From Pseudaminobacter sp047739745 (GTDB lineage Bacteria; Pseudomonadota; Alphaproteobacteria; Rhizobiales; Rhizobiaceae), in assembly GCF_047739745.1 (NCBI RefSeq), contig NZ_JBLLVA010000019.1:37389-101388 (forward strand): a DNA stretch of 64,000 nucleotides. The letters run 5' to 3'. This document shows, piece after piece, positions 16,451 to 25,198 of the stretch. The notes beneath the pieces were generated by a model. That model saw only the letters and a program-made list of their open reading frames with translations. It searched no databases and was not told the origin of the DNA. The translations under genes were made by a program, and so were the position numbers. Within the stretch, counting starts at the first letter, position 1; each line of letters opens with the position of its first letter.

Positions 16451-17299
16451 TCAGATATCGAAGCTGACGATTTGGTCGAGCGCGTGTTGCGGCAGGAATT
16501 GGTCCATCTGGCGCGAGGGCTGGTCGCAGCCGGTTTCCCCGACCACGCGGGCTGGCACTCCGGCAACCGTTTTGTTGTGCGGCACCGAGGCCAGCACGAC
16601 CGACCCGGCCGCGATCTTCGAGCAATGTCCGACTTCGATATTCCCGAGAATTTTAGCGCCAGCACCGATCAGAACGCCGTGGCGAATCTTGGGATGCCGG
16701 TCGCCCCCGGCCTTGCCGGTACCGCCAAGCGTCACGCCATGGAGAATGGAGACGTCATCCTCGATGACTGCCGTCTCGCCGACCACGAGACCGGTCGCAT
16801 GATCGATGAAGATGCCCCTACCCATCCTGGAGGCCGGGTGGATATCGGTCTGGAACACGGAGGAGGAGCGGCTTTGCAGATAGAGTGCAAAATCACGCCG
16901 GTCCTGGTTCCAGAGCCAGTGCGCGAGCCGATGCGTCTGGATGGCGTGAAAGCCCTTGAAATAAAGCACCGGCATCAGAAAGCGGTCGCAGGCGGGATCG
17001 CGGTCATAATAGGCCTGGATGTCGACGCGCACCGTTGCCGTCCATTCAGGATTTTCGCGAACCATCGTCTTGAAGCTCTGGCGGATGAGGTCCGCGCCAA
17101 GATCAGGATGGTCAAGCCGTTCCGCGAGCCGGTGGATGACGGCATCCTCAAGGCTCTCCTGGTTCAGGATGGTGGAATAGAGAAAAGCCGACAGCAGCGG
17201 ATCGCCGGATGCCGCTTCCTTCGCCTCGTCGCGAACCGAACTCCAGATAGGGTCTACTGGCTGAAGCGTTCCCGCGCGCACCGTACTCGTGCTAGTCAT
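16451..17299 (-). CDS. cysE: Serine O-acetyltransferase
   Basis: CysE makes O-acetylserine from serine and acetyl-CoA, the carbon precursor of cysteine. The 282-aa protein has the N-terminal helical SATase domain (about 20-150) and a left-handed beta-helix with the catalytic HPASRMGRGIFIDHATGLVVGETA region (in parts) and GVTLGGTGK. The C-terminal tail ends in Ile, as needed to bind the active site of CysK. ATG 17299 is preceded by GGAGACGAGACC; a TTG 24 bases upstream is less likely. The partner cysK is at 32060-33094, not adjacent. Confidence 0.95.
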   Translation of the reverse strand: MTSTSTVRAGTLQPVDPIWSSVRDEAKEAASGDPLLSAFLYSTILNQESLEDAVIHRLAERLDHPDLGADLIRQSFKTMVRENPEWTATVRVDIQAYYDRDPACDRFLMPVLYFKGFHAIQTHRLAHWLWNQDRRDFALYLQSRSSSVFQTDIHPASRMGRGIFIDHATGLVVGETAVIEDDVSILHGVTLGGTGKAGGDRHPKIRHGVLIGAGAKILGNIEVGHCSKIAAGSVVLASVPHNKTVAGVPARVVGETGCDQPSRQMDQFLPQHALDQIVSFDI

Positions 17300-17565
17300 G
17301 GTCTCGTCTCCGTATCCTGCCAAATTACCGACCCCGCCGCTGGAGCATGATCCCGAGCAAGACCGTAAACGAAAGCCCGGAACGTGAGTTCATTACACGC
17401 GGATGACCGATGCTCCGATGTTGCGGCTTTATAAGCCACACCATAACATGATTGAACCCAATTTTCCTTAGTGCATCGTCAATTGGCGTGTATCTGCTTC
17501 TTTTCAAGCCGGAGCGGAGAAGAATCGCGACAATTGCGACAGGCCGCGGAAGCCGTCGTGCCCCG

Positions 17566-18336
17566 CTAGAGCGGGTTTGCAGCAAAAAAATCGAGAACCC
17601 TTTGCTTGAACGTGCGGTCGCCGACGGAAAGCATATGGTCCCTGCCCTCGATGTCGAAGCTTTCGGCGTTCGGCATGAGGGCGGCAAGCGCGAAAGCTGA
17701 CCCGGCAATGTCGTCCGTGGTTCCGACCGCCACCAGCGTCGGCTGGTTGATGCGGCTGATTTCGGCCTCGCTCAAAAGCGCGCGAGAGGTCGAAATGCAG
17801 GCGGCAAGTGCCCGCCGGTCGCTTCTGGTCTGGTCGGCGAAGGCACGAAACGACTTGCCGCGAGGATGGGTGATGCCGGCCGGATCAGGTGCAAGCAGCG
17901 CCTCGGCGATCGGATCCCAGTCGCCGACGCCGTCAACCATGCCGTAGCCAAGCCCGCCAAACACCAGCGTGGCCACCCTTTCAGGTGCTTCGAGCGCGAG
18001 AAACGCCGCAATTCTCGCACCCATCGAATAGCCCATCACATGGGCTCGCTCGATTCCGAGATGGTCGAGCAAGGCGGCTGCGTCGCCGGCCATGTTCTCT
18101 GGCGTGTAGGCAGCCGGATCGTAGCTCTTGGACGACAGGCCATGACCGCGATTGTCTAGCGCGATCGTGCGGTATCCCGCTTCGGTCAGGGTTTTCACCC
18201 AACCCGGCGAAACCCAGTTGACGATATGACTGGAAGCAAATCCGTGGATGAGAAGCACCGGTTCGCCTGTGCCCGCCTGCGGCAGGCGGTCCTCGAACGC
18301 AAGATCGAAACCTTCATGCGTAAAAAACTGGGTCAA
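17566..18336 (-). CDS. Alpha/beta-fold hydrolase
   Basis: This 256-aa alpha/beta hydrolase has the oxyanion-hole region LLIHGFASS (about 28-36), the DNRGHGLSSK motif, nucleophile elbow GYSMGARIAA (Ser about 98), a late Asp in VGTTDDIAG and catalytic His in EGRDHMLSVGD. The substrate cannot be read from the sequence; relatives are lactonases, esterases or C-C hydrolases. It is the last gene of a three-gene minus-strand set with the cold-shock and DUF192 genes, separated from DUF192 by 20 bp. A small CCCGC/GCGGG stem lies at its 3' end. Confidence 0.9.
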   Translation of the reverse strand: MTQFFTHEGFDLAFEDRLPQAGTGEPVLLIHGFASSHIVNWVSPGWVKTLTEAGYRTIALDNRGHGLSSKSYDPAAYTPENMAGDAAALLDHLGIERAHVMGYSMGARIAAFLALEAPERVATLVFGGLGYGMVDGVGDWDPIAEALLAPDPAGITHPRGKSFRAFADQTRSDRRALAACISTSRALLSEAEISRINQPTLVAVGTTDDIAGSAFALAALMPNAESFDIEGRDHMLSVGDRTFKQRVLDFFAANPL

Positions 18337-18356
18337 CCGGCGTGTCCCCTCGGTGG

Positions 18357-18854
18357 CTATTGCGGGCGCGTGCCATCCATCACTGGATGGCGGCTGAGAT
18401 CACCGGGCGCTATTCCGGCTTTTTCAGCCGTCCCCGCGTTGAGCTCGAGCACGTAGCGCACCGGCTCTTGCGGCGCAATCAGTGCTTCCGACAGCGGCTC
18501 GCCGCGCTTGACCGCCTTGACCCTGCCATCTTCGCCGATGAACAGCAGGTCCAGCGGCAGCGGCGTGTTCTTCATCCAGAAGCCGACGGCCTGTGTCCCC
18601 TCGAACACGAACAGCATGCCGTGGTCGGCATCCATCTGCTTGCGAAACATAAGGCCCGCCGAGCGCTCGTCCGGATCGTCAGCGATCTCGATGGTGAAGG
18701 ATTTGGGTCCGGTGGCGGTCTCGACCACCAAGGGTGCCGGATCGACAGCCAGCACCATCGCCCGGCCATCCGCCCAAGAAGGCGCTGATGCGGTGAGAAG
18801 GAAAAAACCCGCTGCGATGGCGGCGCCGATTGCAGCGAATGTTTGTTGTGACAT
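18357..18854 (-). CDS. DUF192 domain-containing exported protein
   Basis: This 165-aa protein has an N-terminal signal peptide or anchor (about 1-28, AAGFFLLTASAPSWA) followed by a DUF192 fold. Characteristic stretches are IEIADDPDERSAGLMFRKQMDADHGMLFVF (in parts), FWMKNTPLPLDLLFIGEDG and VLELNAGTAEKAGIAPGD. The family is conserved in bacteria and archaea but has no established reaction. It lies 27 bp downstream of the double cold-shock gene and 20 bp upstream of the hydrolase. The DUF192/cold-shock neighbourhood recurs in rhizobia. Confidence 0.9.
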   Translation of the reverse strand: MSQQTFAAIGAAIAAGFFLLTASAPSWADGRAMVLAVDPAPLVVETATGPKSFTIEIADDPDERSAGLMFRKQMDADHGMLFVFEGTQAVGFWMKNTPLPLDLLFIGEDGRVKAVKRGEPLSEALIAPQEPVRYVLELNAGTAEKAGIAPGDLSRHPVMDGTRPQ

Positions 18855-18881
18855 CGAGAATACCCGTTCGAACCTGGCGTC

Positions 18882-19475
18882 TCAGTGCGAGACTGGCAAG
18901 GTTCCGATATCAGGGTGAATTTCGGCGGCCATAAGGCCCTTGTCACCGCGCCCGAAGCGCACAAGCACCACCTGGCCCGGCCGCAGTTCGGTCAGCCCAT
19001 AGCGGCGAAGCGTCTCCATGTGCACGAAAATGTCTTCTGTCCCCTCGCCGCGCGTCAGAAAACCAAAGCCCTTGGTGCGGTTGAACCATTTCACCAGCGC
19101 ACGCTCGAGGCCGCTTTCGGCTACAACCGACACATGCGTCCGCTGTTCGGCGGAATCGGCGGGGTTTACCGCGGTCGAATTGTCCATCGACAGGATATGG
19201 AAAGCCTGCAGGCCGCGCTCGCCCTGCTTGGCAAGGCAAACGACGCGCGAACCCTCCAACGCAGTCTGGAAACCGTCGCGTCGCAGGCAGGTCACATGGA
19301 GAAGCACATCCCCAGAGCCATCGTCCGGGAGGATGAAGCCATAGCCTTTGGCCACGTCGAACCACTTTATGGCTCCCGAAACCTCGACCAGATCGGCAGT
19401 CTCGCCGACCTCGCCGCGGTTCGAGGCTTGGCCTCCAGTCACGCCCCGCCCCTTGAAAGAGGCCCTGTCCCCCAT
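18882..19475 (-). CDS. Protein with two cold-shock domains
   Basis: This 197-aa RNA/ssDNA-binding protein carries two CSDs joined by an acidic/Ser-rich linker. The first is about 30-97 (VSGAIKWFDVAKGYGFILPDDG, in parts, with DVLLHVTCLRR). The second is about 124-192 (ALVKWFNRTKGFGFLTRGEG ... DIFVHMETLRRYG). The RNP-like GYGFI and GFGFL and the [VL]HV/VHM motifs are intact in both. Double-CSD proteins of this type are typical of alphaproteobacteria. ATG 19475 is preceded by AAAAAGG. It probably heads the set with DUF192 and the hydrolase. Confidence 0.93.
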   Translation of the reverse strand: MGDRASFKGRGVTGGQASNRGEVGETADLVEVSGAIKWFDVAKGYGFILPDDGSGDVLLHVTCLRRDGFQTALEGSRVVCLAKQGERGLQAFHILSMDNSTAVNPADSAEQRTHVSVVAESGLERALVKWFNRTKGFGFLTRGEGTEDIFVHMETLRRYGLTELRPGQVVLVRFGRGDKGLMAAEIHPDIGTLPVSH

Positions 19476-19740
19476 GCGACTGTACCTTTTTCCCGCGTTT
19501 GATTCTCGGATTTAGAATAACACTCCGCGTTCGCCACAGTGCAAGACCCCCTTTGCCTTTTTCCCCGATTCAACCGGTGGTATGCCTAACCGGGCTTTTC
19601 GCGGACGGCAAGCGGCAGACCGGCTGTTTCCTCTTGGCTCGCCACGCTTTCTCCTACCGCCTTGGGCATGCCGAAACAGGTTCCCACTTTCAGCGCCGAT
19701 GCCCTATGTTTCCGGGAATCGAAACGCAAGGAACGGCACG

Positions 19741-20181
19741 ATGCGCTATCTGCACACCATGGTCCGCGTCTCCGACATAGACGCTTCGCTCGACTTCTAC
19801 TGCGCCAAGCTCGGGCTGGTCGAAGTGCGGCGCTTCGAGAGCAAGGAAGGCCGTTATACCCTGATTTTTCTGGCGGCTCCCGAAGATGAACATGCCGGCA
19901 TAACCGAGAGGGCTCCGCTGATCGAGCTGACGTACAACTGGGACCCTGAAGACTACACCGGCGGGCGCAATTTCGGCCATCTCGCCTACGAAGTGGACGA
20001 TATCTATGTGACTTGCCAGCGGCTGATGGACAATGGCGTGACCATCAATCGCCCGCCGCGCGATGGCCACATGGCATTCATAAGGTCGCCGGACGGGATT
20101 TCCATAGAACTGCTGCAAAAGGGGCCGGCCAAGGAGAAGGCGGAGCCTTGGGCTTCGATGAGCAACACCGGCGTCTGGTAG
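19741..20181 (+). CDS. gloA: Lactoylglutathione lyase (glyoxalase I, VOC family)
   Basis: The enzyme isomerises the methylglyoxal-glutathione hemithioacetal to S-lactoylglutathione. The 146-aa protein shows MRYLHTMVRVSDIDASLDFY (metal His), RYTLIFLAAPEDE, PLIELTYNWD (metal Glu), FGHLAYEVDDI (metal His) and DGISIELLQKG (metal Glu), the complete metal-ligand set of GloA. ATG 19741 follows CAAGGAACGG. A longer frame from 19582 runs through intergenic sequence. Confidence 0.93.
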   Translation: MRYLHTMVRVSDIDASLDFYCAKLGLVEVRRFESKEGRYTLIFLAAPEDEHAGITERAPLIELTYNWDPEDYTGGRNFGHLAYEVDDIYVTCQRLMDNGVTINRPPRDGHMAFIRSPDGISIELLQKGPAKEKAEPWASMSNTGVW

Positions 20182-20284
20182 CGGGTTCCTTAACTTTCAA
20201 AGTCGCCGGAAGCGCAGCAATGTTTGCGCTTGTCCTTCGGCGTGCTAACACCTCGACAAGCCAAATTGCCGGGATGTGTTTGCC

Positions 20285-21817
20285 ATGAAGGACGTGCTGA
20301 AGGAACTCGAGCGTCGCCGCAAAACAGCCCGGGCCGGCGGCGGCACGGCGCGCATAGAAGCGCAACACGCCAAGGGGAAACTCACCGCCCGCGAGCGCAT
20401 AGAGATATTCCTTGATGAAGGCTCGTTCGAGGAGTTCGACATGTATGTCGAACACCGCTCGACCGATTTCGGCATGGAAAAGACGAAAATCGCCGGCGAC
20501 GGGGTCGTAACCGGCTGGGGCACGGTCAATGGCCGCACGGTTTTCATCTTCGCCAAGGATTTCACCGTTTTCGGGGGCTCGCTGTCGGAAGCCCATGCCG
20601 AGAAGGTGGTGAAGGTCCAGGAAATGGCGTTGCGCAACCGCGCGCCGATCATCGGGCTCTACGATGCCGGTGGCGCTCGCATCCAGGAAGGCGTTGCAGC
20701 CCTCGGCGGCTATGCCGAGATCTTCCAGCGAAATGTGCTCGCCTCCGGCGTCATCCCGCAAATCTCTGTCATCATGGGTCCATGCGCCGGCGGCGACGTC
20801 TATTCGCCGGCCATGACCGACTTCATCTTCATGGTGCGCGACACCTCCTACATGTTCGTGACTGGTCCGGATGTGGTCAAGACGGTCACCAACGAGACGG
20901 TGACGGCCGAGAGTCTCGGCGGCGCTTCGATCCACACGACCAAATCCTCCATCGCAGATGGCGCCTATGACAATGATGTCGAAACGCTGCTTCAGATGCG
21001 GCGGCTGATCGACTTCCTGCCGGCCTCCAACACCGCCGAAATTCCCGAGATCGAATGCTACCAGTCGGTCACCGACCACGATCTTTCGCTCGATCGCCTG
21101 GTCCCCGACAACGCTAACAAGCCCTATGACATCAAGGAATTGATCCTGAAGACGGTCGACGAAGGCGACTTCTTCGAGCTTCAGCCGAGCTTCGCCAAAA
21201 ATATCGTCACCGGCTTCGGCCGCATCGAGGGTCGCACCGTCGGCTTCGTCGCCAACCAGCCTATGGTTCTGGCCGGCGTGCTGGATTCGGACGCTTCGCG
21301 CAAGGCGGCGCGTTTCGTGCGCTTCTGCGATTGCTTCAATATTCCGATCGTAACTTTCGTCGACGTTCCCGGCTTCCTGCCAGGCACGGCGCAGGAATAT
21401 GGCGGTTTGATCAAGCACGGCGCGAAGCTCTTGTTCGCCTACGCCGAGGCAACGGTTCCCAAGATCACCGTCATCACCCGTAAAGCCTATGGCGGCGCCT
21501 ACGACGTGATGGCTTCGAAGCATCTGCGCGGCGACATGAATTACGCCTGGCCGACGGCACAGATCGCGGTGATGGGTGCCAAGGGCGCAGTCGAGATCAT
21601 CTATCGAAAGGATATCGGCGACGCCGACAAGATCGCCGCGCACACCGCGGCGTATGAGGATCGTTTTTTGTCGCCCTTCGTTGCGGCCGAGCGCGGCTAT
21701 ATAGACGAAGTCATCATGCCCCACTCGACCCGCCGGCGAGTGGCGCGGGCGCTGCGTCTGCTACGCAACAAGAACCTCGAAAACCCATGGAAGAAACACG
21801 ACAACATCCCGCTGTAA
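20285..21817 (+). CDS. pccB: Propionyl-CoA carboxylase beta subunit (acyl-CoA carboxyltransferase)
   Basis: PccB is the carboxyltransferase half of biotin-dependent propionyl-CoA carboxylase, which makes methylmalonyl-CoA. The 510-aa protein has two crotonase-like halves: an N-terminal part (about 30-260) with GLYDAGGARIQEGV and IMGPCAGGDVYSPAMTD, and a C-terminal part (about 270-500) with TFVDVPGFLPGTAQEYGG and ITRKAYGGAYDVM. ATG 20285 follows a GGGATG ribosome site; a GTG 9 bases upstream is possible. The alpha subunit pccA is not next to it in this window. Confidence 0.95.
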   Translation: MKDVLKELERRRKTARAGGGTARIEAQHAKGKLTARERIEIFLDEGSFEEFDMYVEHRSTDFGMEKTKIAGDGVVTGWGTVNGRTVFIFAKDFTVFGGSLSEAHAEKVVKVQEMALRNRAPIIGLYDAGGARIQEGVAALGGYAEIFQRNVLASGVIPQISVIMGPCAGGDVYSPAMTDFIFMVRDTSYMFVTGPDVVKTVTNETVTAESLGGASIHTTKSSIADGAYDNDVETLLQMRRLIDFLPASNTAEIPEIECYQSVTDHDLSLDRLVPDNANKPYDIKELILKTVDEGDFFELQPSFAKNIVTGFGRIEGRTVGFVANQPMVLAGVLDSDASRKAARFVRFCDCFNIPIVTFVDVPGFLPGTAQEYGGLIKHGAKLLFAYAEATVPKITVITRKAYGGAYDVMASKHLRGDMNYAWPTAQIAVMGAKGAVEIIYRKDIGDADKIAAHTAAYEDRFLSPFVAAERGYIDEVIMPHSTRRRVARALRLLRNKNLENPWKKHDNIPL

Positions 21818-21854
21818 CGCTGAAGGGAGCTGTCATCCGATAGTGTCGTCGCGG

Positions 21855-22034
21855 TCAATGCGACGAGCGAACCACCTCATTGAAAGCGTCGAGGTCGACA
21901 TAGAACCATCTGGTAATCTCGCAGATCATTTCTTCATGGTCCAAGCCCCACGACCGCAGGATATTCACCGCAGTCAGAATATCCACCGGCTCGGTGAGAC
22001 GTGGTTTCGAACAATCGTCGATTGTGTGTTTCAT
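21855..22034 (-). CDS. Small conserved-looking protein, 59 aa
   Basis: An open frame on the minus strand encodes 59 residues beginning MKHTIDDCSKPRL and continuing through DILTAVNILRSWGLDHEEM and ITRWFYVDLDAFNEVV, ending SSH. A strong ribosome site, GGGAGG, lies 5 bases before the ATG. Codon use is GC-biased like its neighbours, and the C-terminal helical segment has the composition of a real protein. I do not recognise a named family, though short rhizobial proteins with a similar WGLDHE...TRWFYVDLDAFN core exist to my recollection. It sits tail-to-tail with pccB (38 bp). Confidence 0.65.
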   Translation of the reverse strand: MKHTIDDCSKPRLTEPVDILTAVNILRSWGLDHEEMICEITRWFYVDLDAFNEVVRSSH

Positions 22035-22309
22035 CGGCCTCCCTTGTCCGATCGCGTGAACACCAACACCAACGAAAATATGCGTATCAATATGGGATCA
22101 GTTACTTGCGCGGGCCTTGTGGCCGGGCTGAACCTTCGATCCATCGACGGGACTGACGCGGATGATCGGCCCGACTCACCAGGGCCACCGTGAATCGTAA
22201 CACGGCCGGCACAGTTCTCGTCAATGTTGGCCGCTTGAGCCCGGGTGTCCGCATCACTTAAACAATATCATCAAGGAAACTCTCAACGGGCACGAAGGTA
22301 AGATCCGCC

Positions 22310-22975
22310 ATGTCGCTCACTTTCCACTATCATCCGCTCGCTTCGTTCTGCTGGAAGGCGCTGATCGCGCTTTACGAAAACGACACGCCGTTTCAGCCGG
22401 TGATCGTCGATCTCGGCAATGAAGCGTCCCGCGCCCAGTTCCTGAAGCTCTGGCCGATCGGCAAGATGCCGGTGTTGCGTGACGATGCGCGCGATCAAAC
22501 GGTGCCCGAGACGACCATAATCATCGAATATCTCGATCGGCATTATTCCGGCCGAACGCGCTTCATTCCGCAGGATACGGATCTTGCCTTGCAGACCCGC
22601 CTGCGTGATCGCTTCTACGACCACTACGTCCATCAGCCGATGCAGAAGATCGTCACCGACAGGATTCGTCCGGCCGGGAGCAACGACGCGCATGGCGTGG
22701 AGCAGGCAAAGTCGATGCTTGCCACCGCCTATCGCATGATCGACGAAACGATGAGCGCAAACCGCTGGGCAATGGGCGAAGCCTTCACGCTTGCCGATTG
22801 TGCTGCCGCGCCGGCGCTCTTTTATGCCAACAAGGTGCTGCCGTTCGAACAGACGCATGCGAATGTCGCAAGATATTTAGGGCGCCTGATGCAACGCCCC
22901 TCCTTCGCCCGAGTTGTGGAAGAGGCACAGCCCTATTTCGGACTGTTCCCCCAGGAAAGACCCGAACGCTCCTGA
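22310..22975 (+). CDS. Glutathione S-transferase family protein
   Basis: This 221-aa protein has an N-terminal thioredoxin-like domain (about 1-80: YHPLASFCWKALIAL, IGKMPVLRDDARDQTVPETTII, in parts) and a C-terminal all-helical GST domain (about 90-210). The Ser/Cys region (ASFCWK) at the start of helix 1 is the probable glutathione-activating site. The specific substrate is unknown. A VOC protein follows 15 bp later and is probably co-transcribed, which suggests shared detoxification work. Confidence 0.9.
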   Translation: MSLTFHYHPLASFCWKALIALYENDTPFQPVIVDLGNEASRAQFLKLWPIGKMPVLRDDARDQTVPETTIIIEYLDRHYSGRTRFIPQDTDLALQTRLRDRFYDHYVHQPMQKIVTDRIRPAGSNDAHGVEQAKSMLATAYRMIDETMSANRWAMGEAFTLADCAAAPALFYANKVLPFEQTHANVARYLGRLMQRPSFARVVEEAQPYFGLFPQERPERS

Positions 22976-22990
22976 CCAAAGGAGACAAAC

Positions 22991-23368
22991 ATGCTTGGAC
23001 AGAAAAATGCGGCTGCGAATATCGCGGTCAAGAATCTCGAAACCGCCAGCAAATTCTACGAAGATGTCCTCGGTCTGACAAAGGTCGGCGCTCAAGGCGA
23101 GGAACTCGTCGTCTATCGCAGCGGAAACACGACCATCAATGTCTACCGGTCGCAGTTTGCCGGAACCAACAAGGCAACGGCCGTCACATGGGCCGTTGGC
23201 GACGAACTGGAAAAGATTGTGGCGGCGTTGGAAGCCAAAGGAGTGACTTTCGAACACTATGACATGGAGGGGCTGACGCGACAGGGTCACCTTCACATCG
23301 CCGGAGATATGAAGGTTGCCTGGTTCAAGGATCCGGACGGCAATATCCTGAACCTGATCAACGAATAG
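22991..23368 (+). CDS. VOC (glyoxalase/dioxygenase) family protein
   Basis: This 125-aa single-domain VOC protein contains AAANIAVKNLETASKFYEDVLGL, in parts, and a C-terminal AWFKDPDGNILNLINE. The N-terminal metal His of GloA is replaced (position of NIAVKN), so a glyoxalase I reaction is unlikely. Relatives are annotated as bleomycin-resistance-like or general VOC proteins. It starts 15 bp after the GST gene with AAAGGAGACAAAC as ribosome site. Confidence 0.88.
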   Translation: MLGQKNAAANIAVKNLETASKFYEDVLGLTKVGAQGEELVVYRSGNTTINVYRSQFAGTNKATAVTWAVGDELEKIVAALEAKGVTFEHYDMEGLTRQGHLHIAGDMKVAWFKDPDGNILNLINE

Positions 23369-23531
23369 AACGCGCATGCCGCTGGGAAATCAGCCGGAGG
23401 CAATATGGTATGAAATTCCTGAAATCGCCAATATTTGAAATTTCGTTCCTTCGGTAAGCTTGGCGGTTCTGACACGTTCAGCTCCATATCATCCTCCGGC
23501 ACAAGCCGGACAAACCTCAGGACCAAACACC

Positions 23532-24305
23532 ATGAAATGGCTGAATTCACTGCTCGTTGCCGCCGCCATACAGTTGTTGGCGCTGGCGCCGGGCTACGCC
23601 GGCGCCAATCTCGAAAACGTCAAATCGGCCGGCGTCTTAAAGATCGGCACCGAGGGCACCTACGCTCCCTTTACCTTTCACGACGCTTCGGGCGCCCTTG
23701 TCGGCTTCGACGTCGAGATCGGCCAGGAAATCGCCAAGCGCCTCGGCGTGAAGGCGGAGTTTCTGGAAGGCCGTTGGGATGGGTTGATCGCCGGCCTCGA
23801 TGCCAATCGCTATGACGCGGTGATCAATCAGGTCGGCATCACCGAGGAGCGGAAGCAGAAATACGATTTCTCCGACCCTTACATTGCCTCCAAGGCGGCG
23901 CTGATCGTGCGCGCCGACAATGAGGAGATCAAGACGTTCGCAGACCTCAAGGGCAAGAAGTCGGCTCAATCGTTGACCAGCAATTTCGCCAAGCTTGCCG
24001 AAGCCTCGGGTGCGGAGCTGGTCGGGACCGACGGCTTCGATCAGTCGATTCAGCTCGTGCTCAACGGTCGGGCCGATGCGACCATCAATGACAGCCTGTC
24101 ATTCCTCGACTTCAAGAAGCAGAAGCCCAACGCAGACGTGAAGATCGCCGCCACCGAGGACAAGGCAGACTACTCCGGGGTCATCATCCGCAAGGGAGAA
24201 CCGGAGCTTCTCGCAGCGATCAACGATGCGCTGAAGCAAATTCACGCCGATGGAACCTATCAGAAGATTTCGGAAAAATATTTCGGCCAGGACGTCTCGA
24301 AATAA
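23532..24305 (+). CDS. Polar amino-acid ABC transporter substrate-binding protein
   Basis: This 257-aa periplasmic binding protein has a signal peptide (about 1-24, ending GYAGA) and family-3 SBP signatures: LKIGTEGTYAPFTFHDASG, LVGFDVEIGQEIAKRLG and RYDAVINQVGITEERKQKYDFSDPY (in parts). It is closest in feel to cystine/FliY-type binders, but the ligand cannot be fixed from sequence. It is followed by matching permease and ATPase genes, with a 212-bp gap before the permease that may hold a second promoter or an attenuator. Confidence 0.92.
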   Translation: MKWLNSLLVAAAIQLLALAPGYAGANLENVKSAGVLKIGTEGTYAPFTFHDASGALVGFDVEIGQEIAKRLGVKAEFLEGRWDGLIAGLDANRYDAVINQVGITEERKQKYDFSDPYIASKAALIVRADNEEIKTFADLKGKKSAQSLTSNFAKLAEASGAELVGTDGFDQSIQLVLNGRADATINDSLSFLDFKKQKPNADVKIAATEDKADYSGVIIRKGEPELLAAINDALKQIHADGTYQKISEKYFGQDVSK

Positions 24306-24517
24306 CTGTTTCTTCCAGCGTGGCGGATCGGTCCTCGGATCGATTCGCCGTTTATATTGAAGGACACTTCTCTCTATTTCTCCGGGCAACTCGGTCCTGG
24401 ATTTCGTGACCGGTAGCACTTTGAATCAACGCATGATCCTTCCAAAAATCGATTCAAGCCTGCAATTGCACCGGAACACTTGTAACCTTGCCCGGCCATC
24501 TGACCGGAGGACACGCA

Positions 24518-25198
24518 TTGCCCCATTGGCTTGAATTGATGGTGAGTTCGCTCGGGCCCTTATTGTGGGCAGCGCTGATATTCACTGCGCCGCTGACCCT
24601 GCTTTCCTTCGCCTTCGGCATAGTCGTCGGCCTGGTCGTCGCGCTCATCCGCCTGTTCGGTCCGGCGCCGCTGGTGCCTGTGGTGCGCTTCTATGTCTGG
24701 ATCATCCGCGGCACGCCGCTTCTGGTTCAGCTTTTCCTTATCTTTTACGGCCTGCCAAGCATTGGCATTGTCCTCGACGCATTTCCTGCCGCGCTGATCG
24801 GCTTCACGCTGAATGTCGGCGCCTATACGTCCGAAATCATCCGCGCGGTGATCGGCTCGATACCGAAAGGCCAGTGGGAGGCCGCCTATTCGATCGGCAT
24901 GACCTGGCCACAGGCGATGCGCCGGACGATTCTGCCGCAGGCGGCGCGCGTCGCCGTGCCGCCGCTTTCCAACACTTTCATTTCGCTGGTCAAGGATACG
25001 TCGCTTGCGGCGGCAATCACCGTGCCCGAGCTGTTTCAGGCCTCGCAACGCATCGTCGCTACCACCTACGAGCCGCTGATCCTCTATATAGAAGCTGCGC
25101 TGATCTATCTGGCGATGAGTTCGGTTCTCTCACATCTGCAGGGCCGGCTTGAGCAGCGCCTGGGGCGCTACGGCGGCTACATCGAGGCGCACGCATGA
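24518..25198 (+). CDS. Polar amino-acid ABC transporter permease
   Basis: This 226-aa His/Glu/Gln/Arg-type permease has about five membrane helices and the EAA loop region GQWEAAYSIGMTWPQAMRRTILPQA (in parts). A TTG start at 24518 is proposed because GGAGG lies 7 bases upstream and the sequence MPHWLELMVSSLGPLL leads into the first helix. An ATG at 24539 is the alternative. Its last bases overlap the ATPase start by 4 bp. Confidence 0.9.
   Translation: MPHWLELMVSSLGPLLWAALIFTAPLTLLSFAFGIVVGLVVALIRLFGPAPLVPVVRFYVWIIRGTPLLVQLFLIFYGLPSIGIVLDAFPAALIGFTLNVGAYTSEIIRAVIGSIPKGQWEAAYSIGMTWPQAMRRTILPQAARVAVPPLSNTFISLVKDTSLAAAITVPELFQASQRIVATTYEPLILYIEAALIYLAMSSVLSHLQGRLEQRLGRYGGYIEAHA

Noticed and set aside
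20078..21724. A 548-aa open frame on the minus strand across pccB
   Set aside because: It is the shadow of the carboxyltransferase gene; the plus-strand protein has all family motifs.
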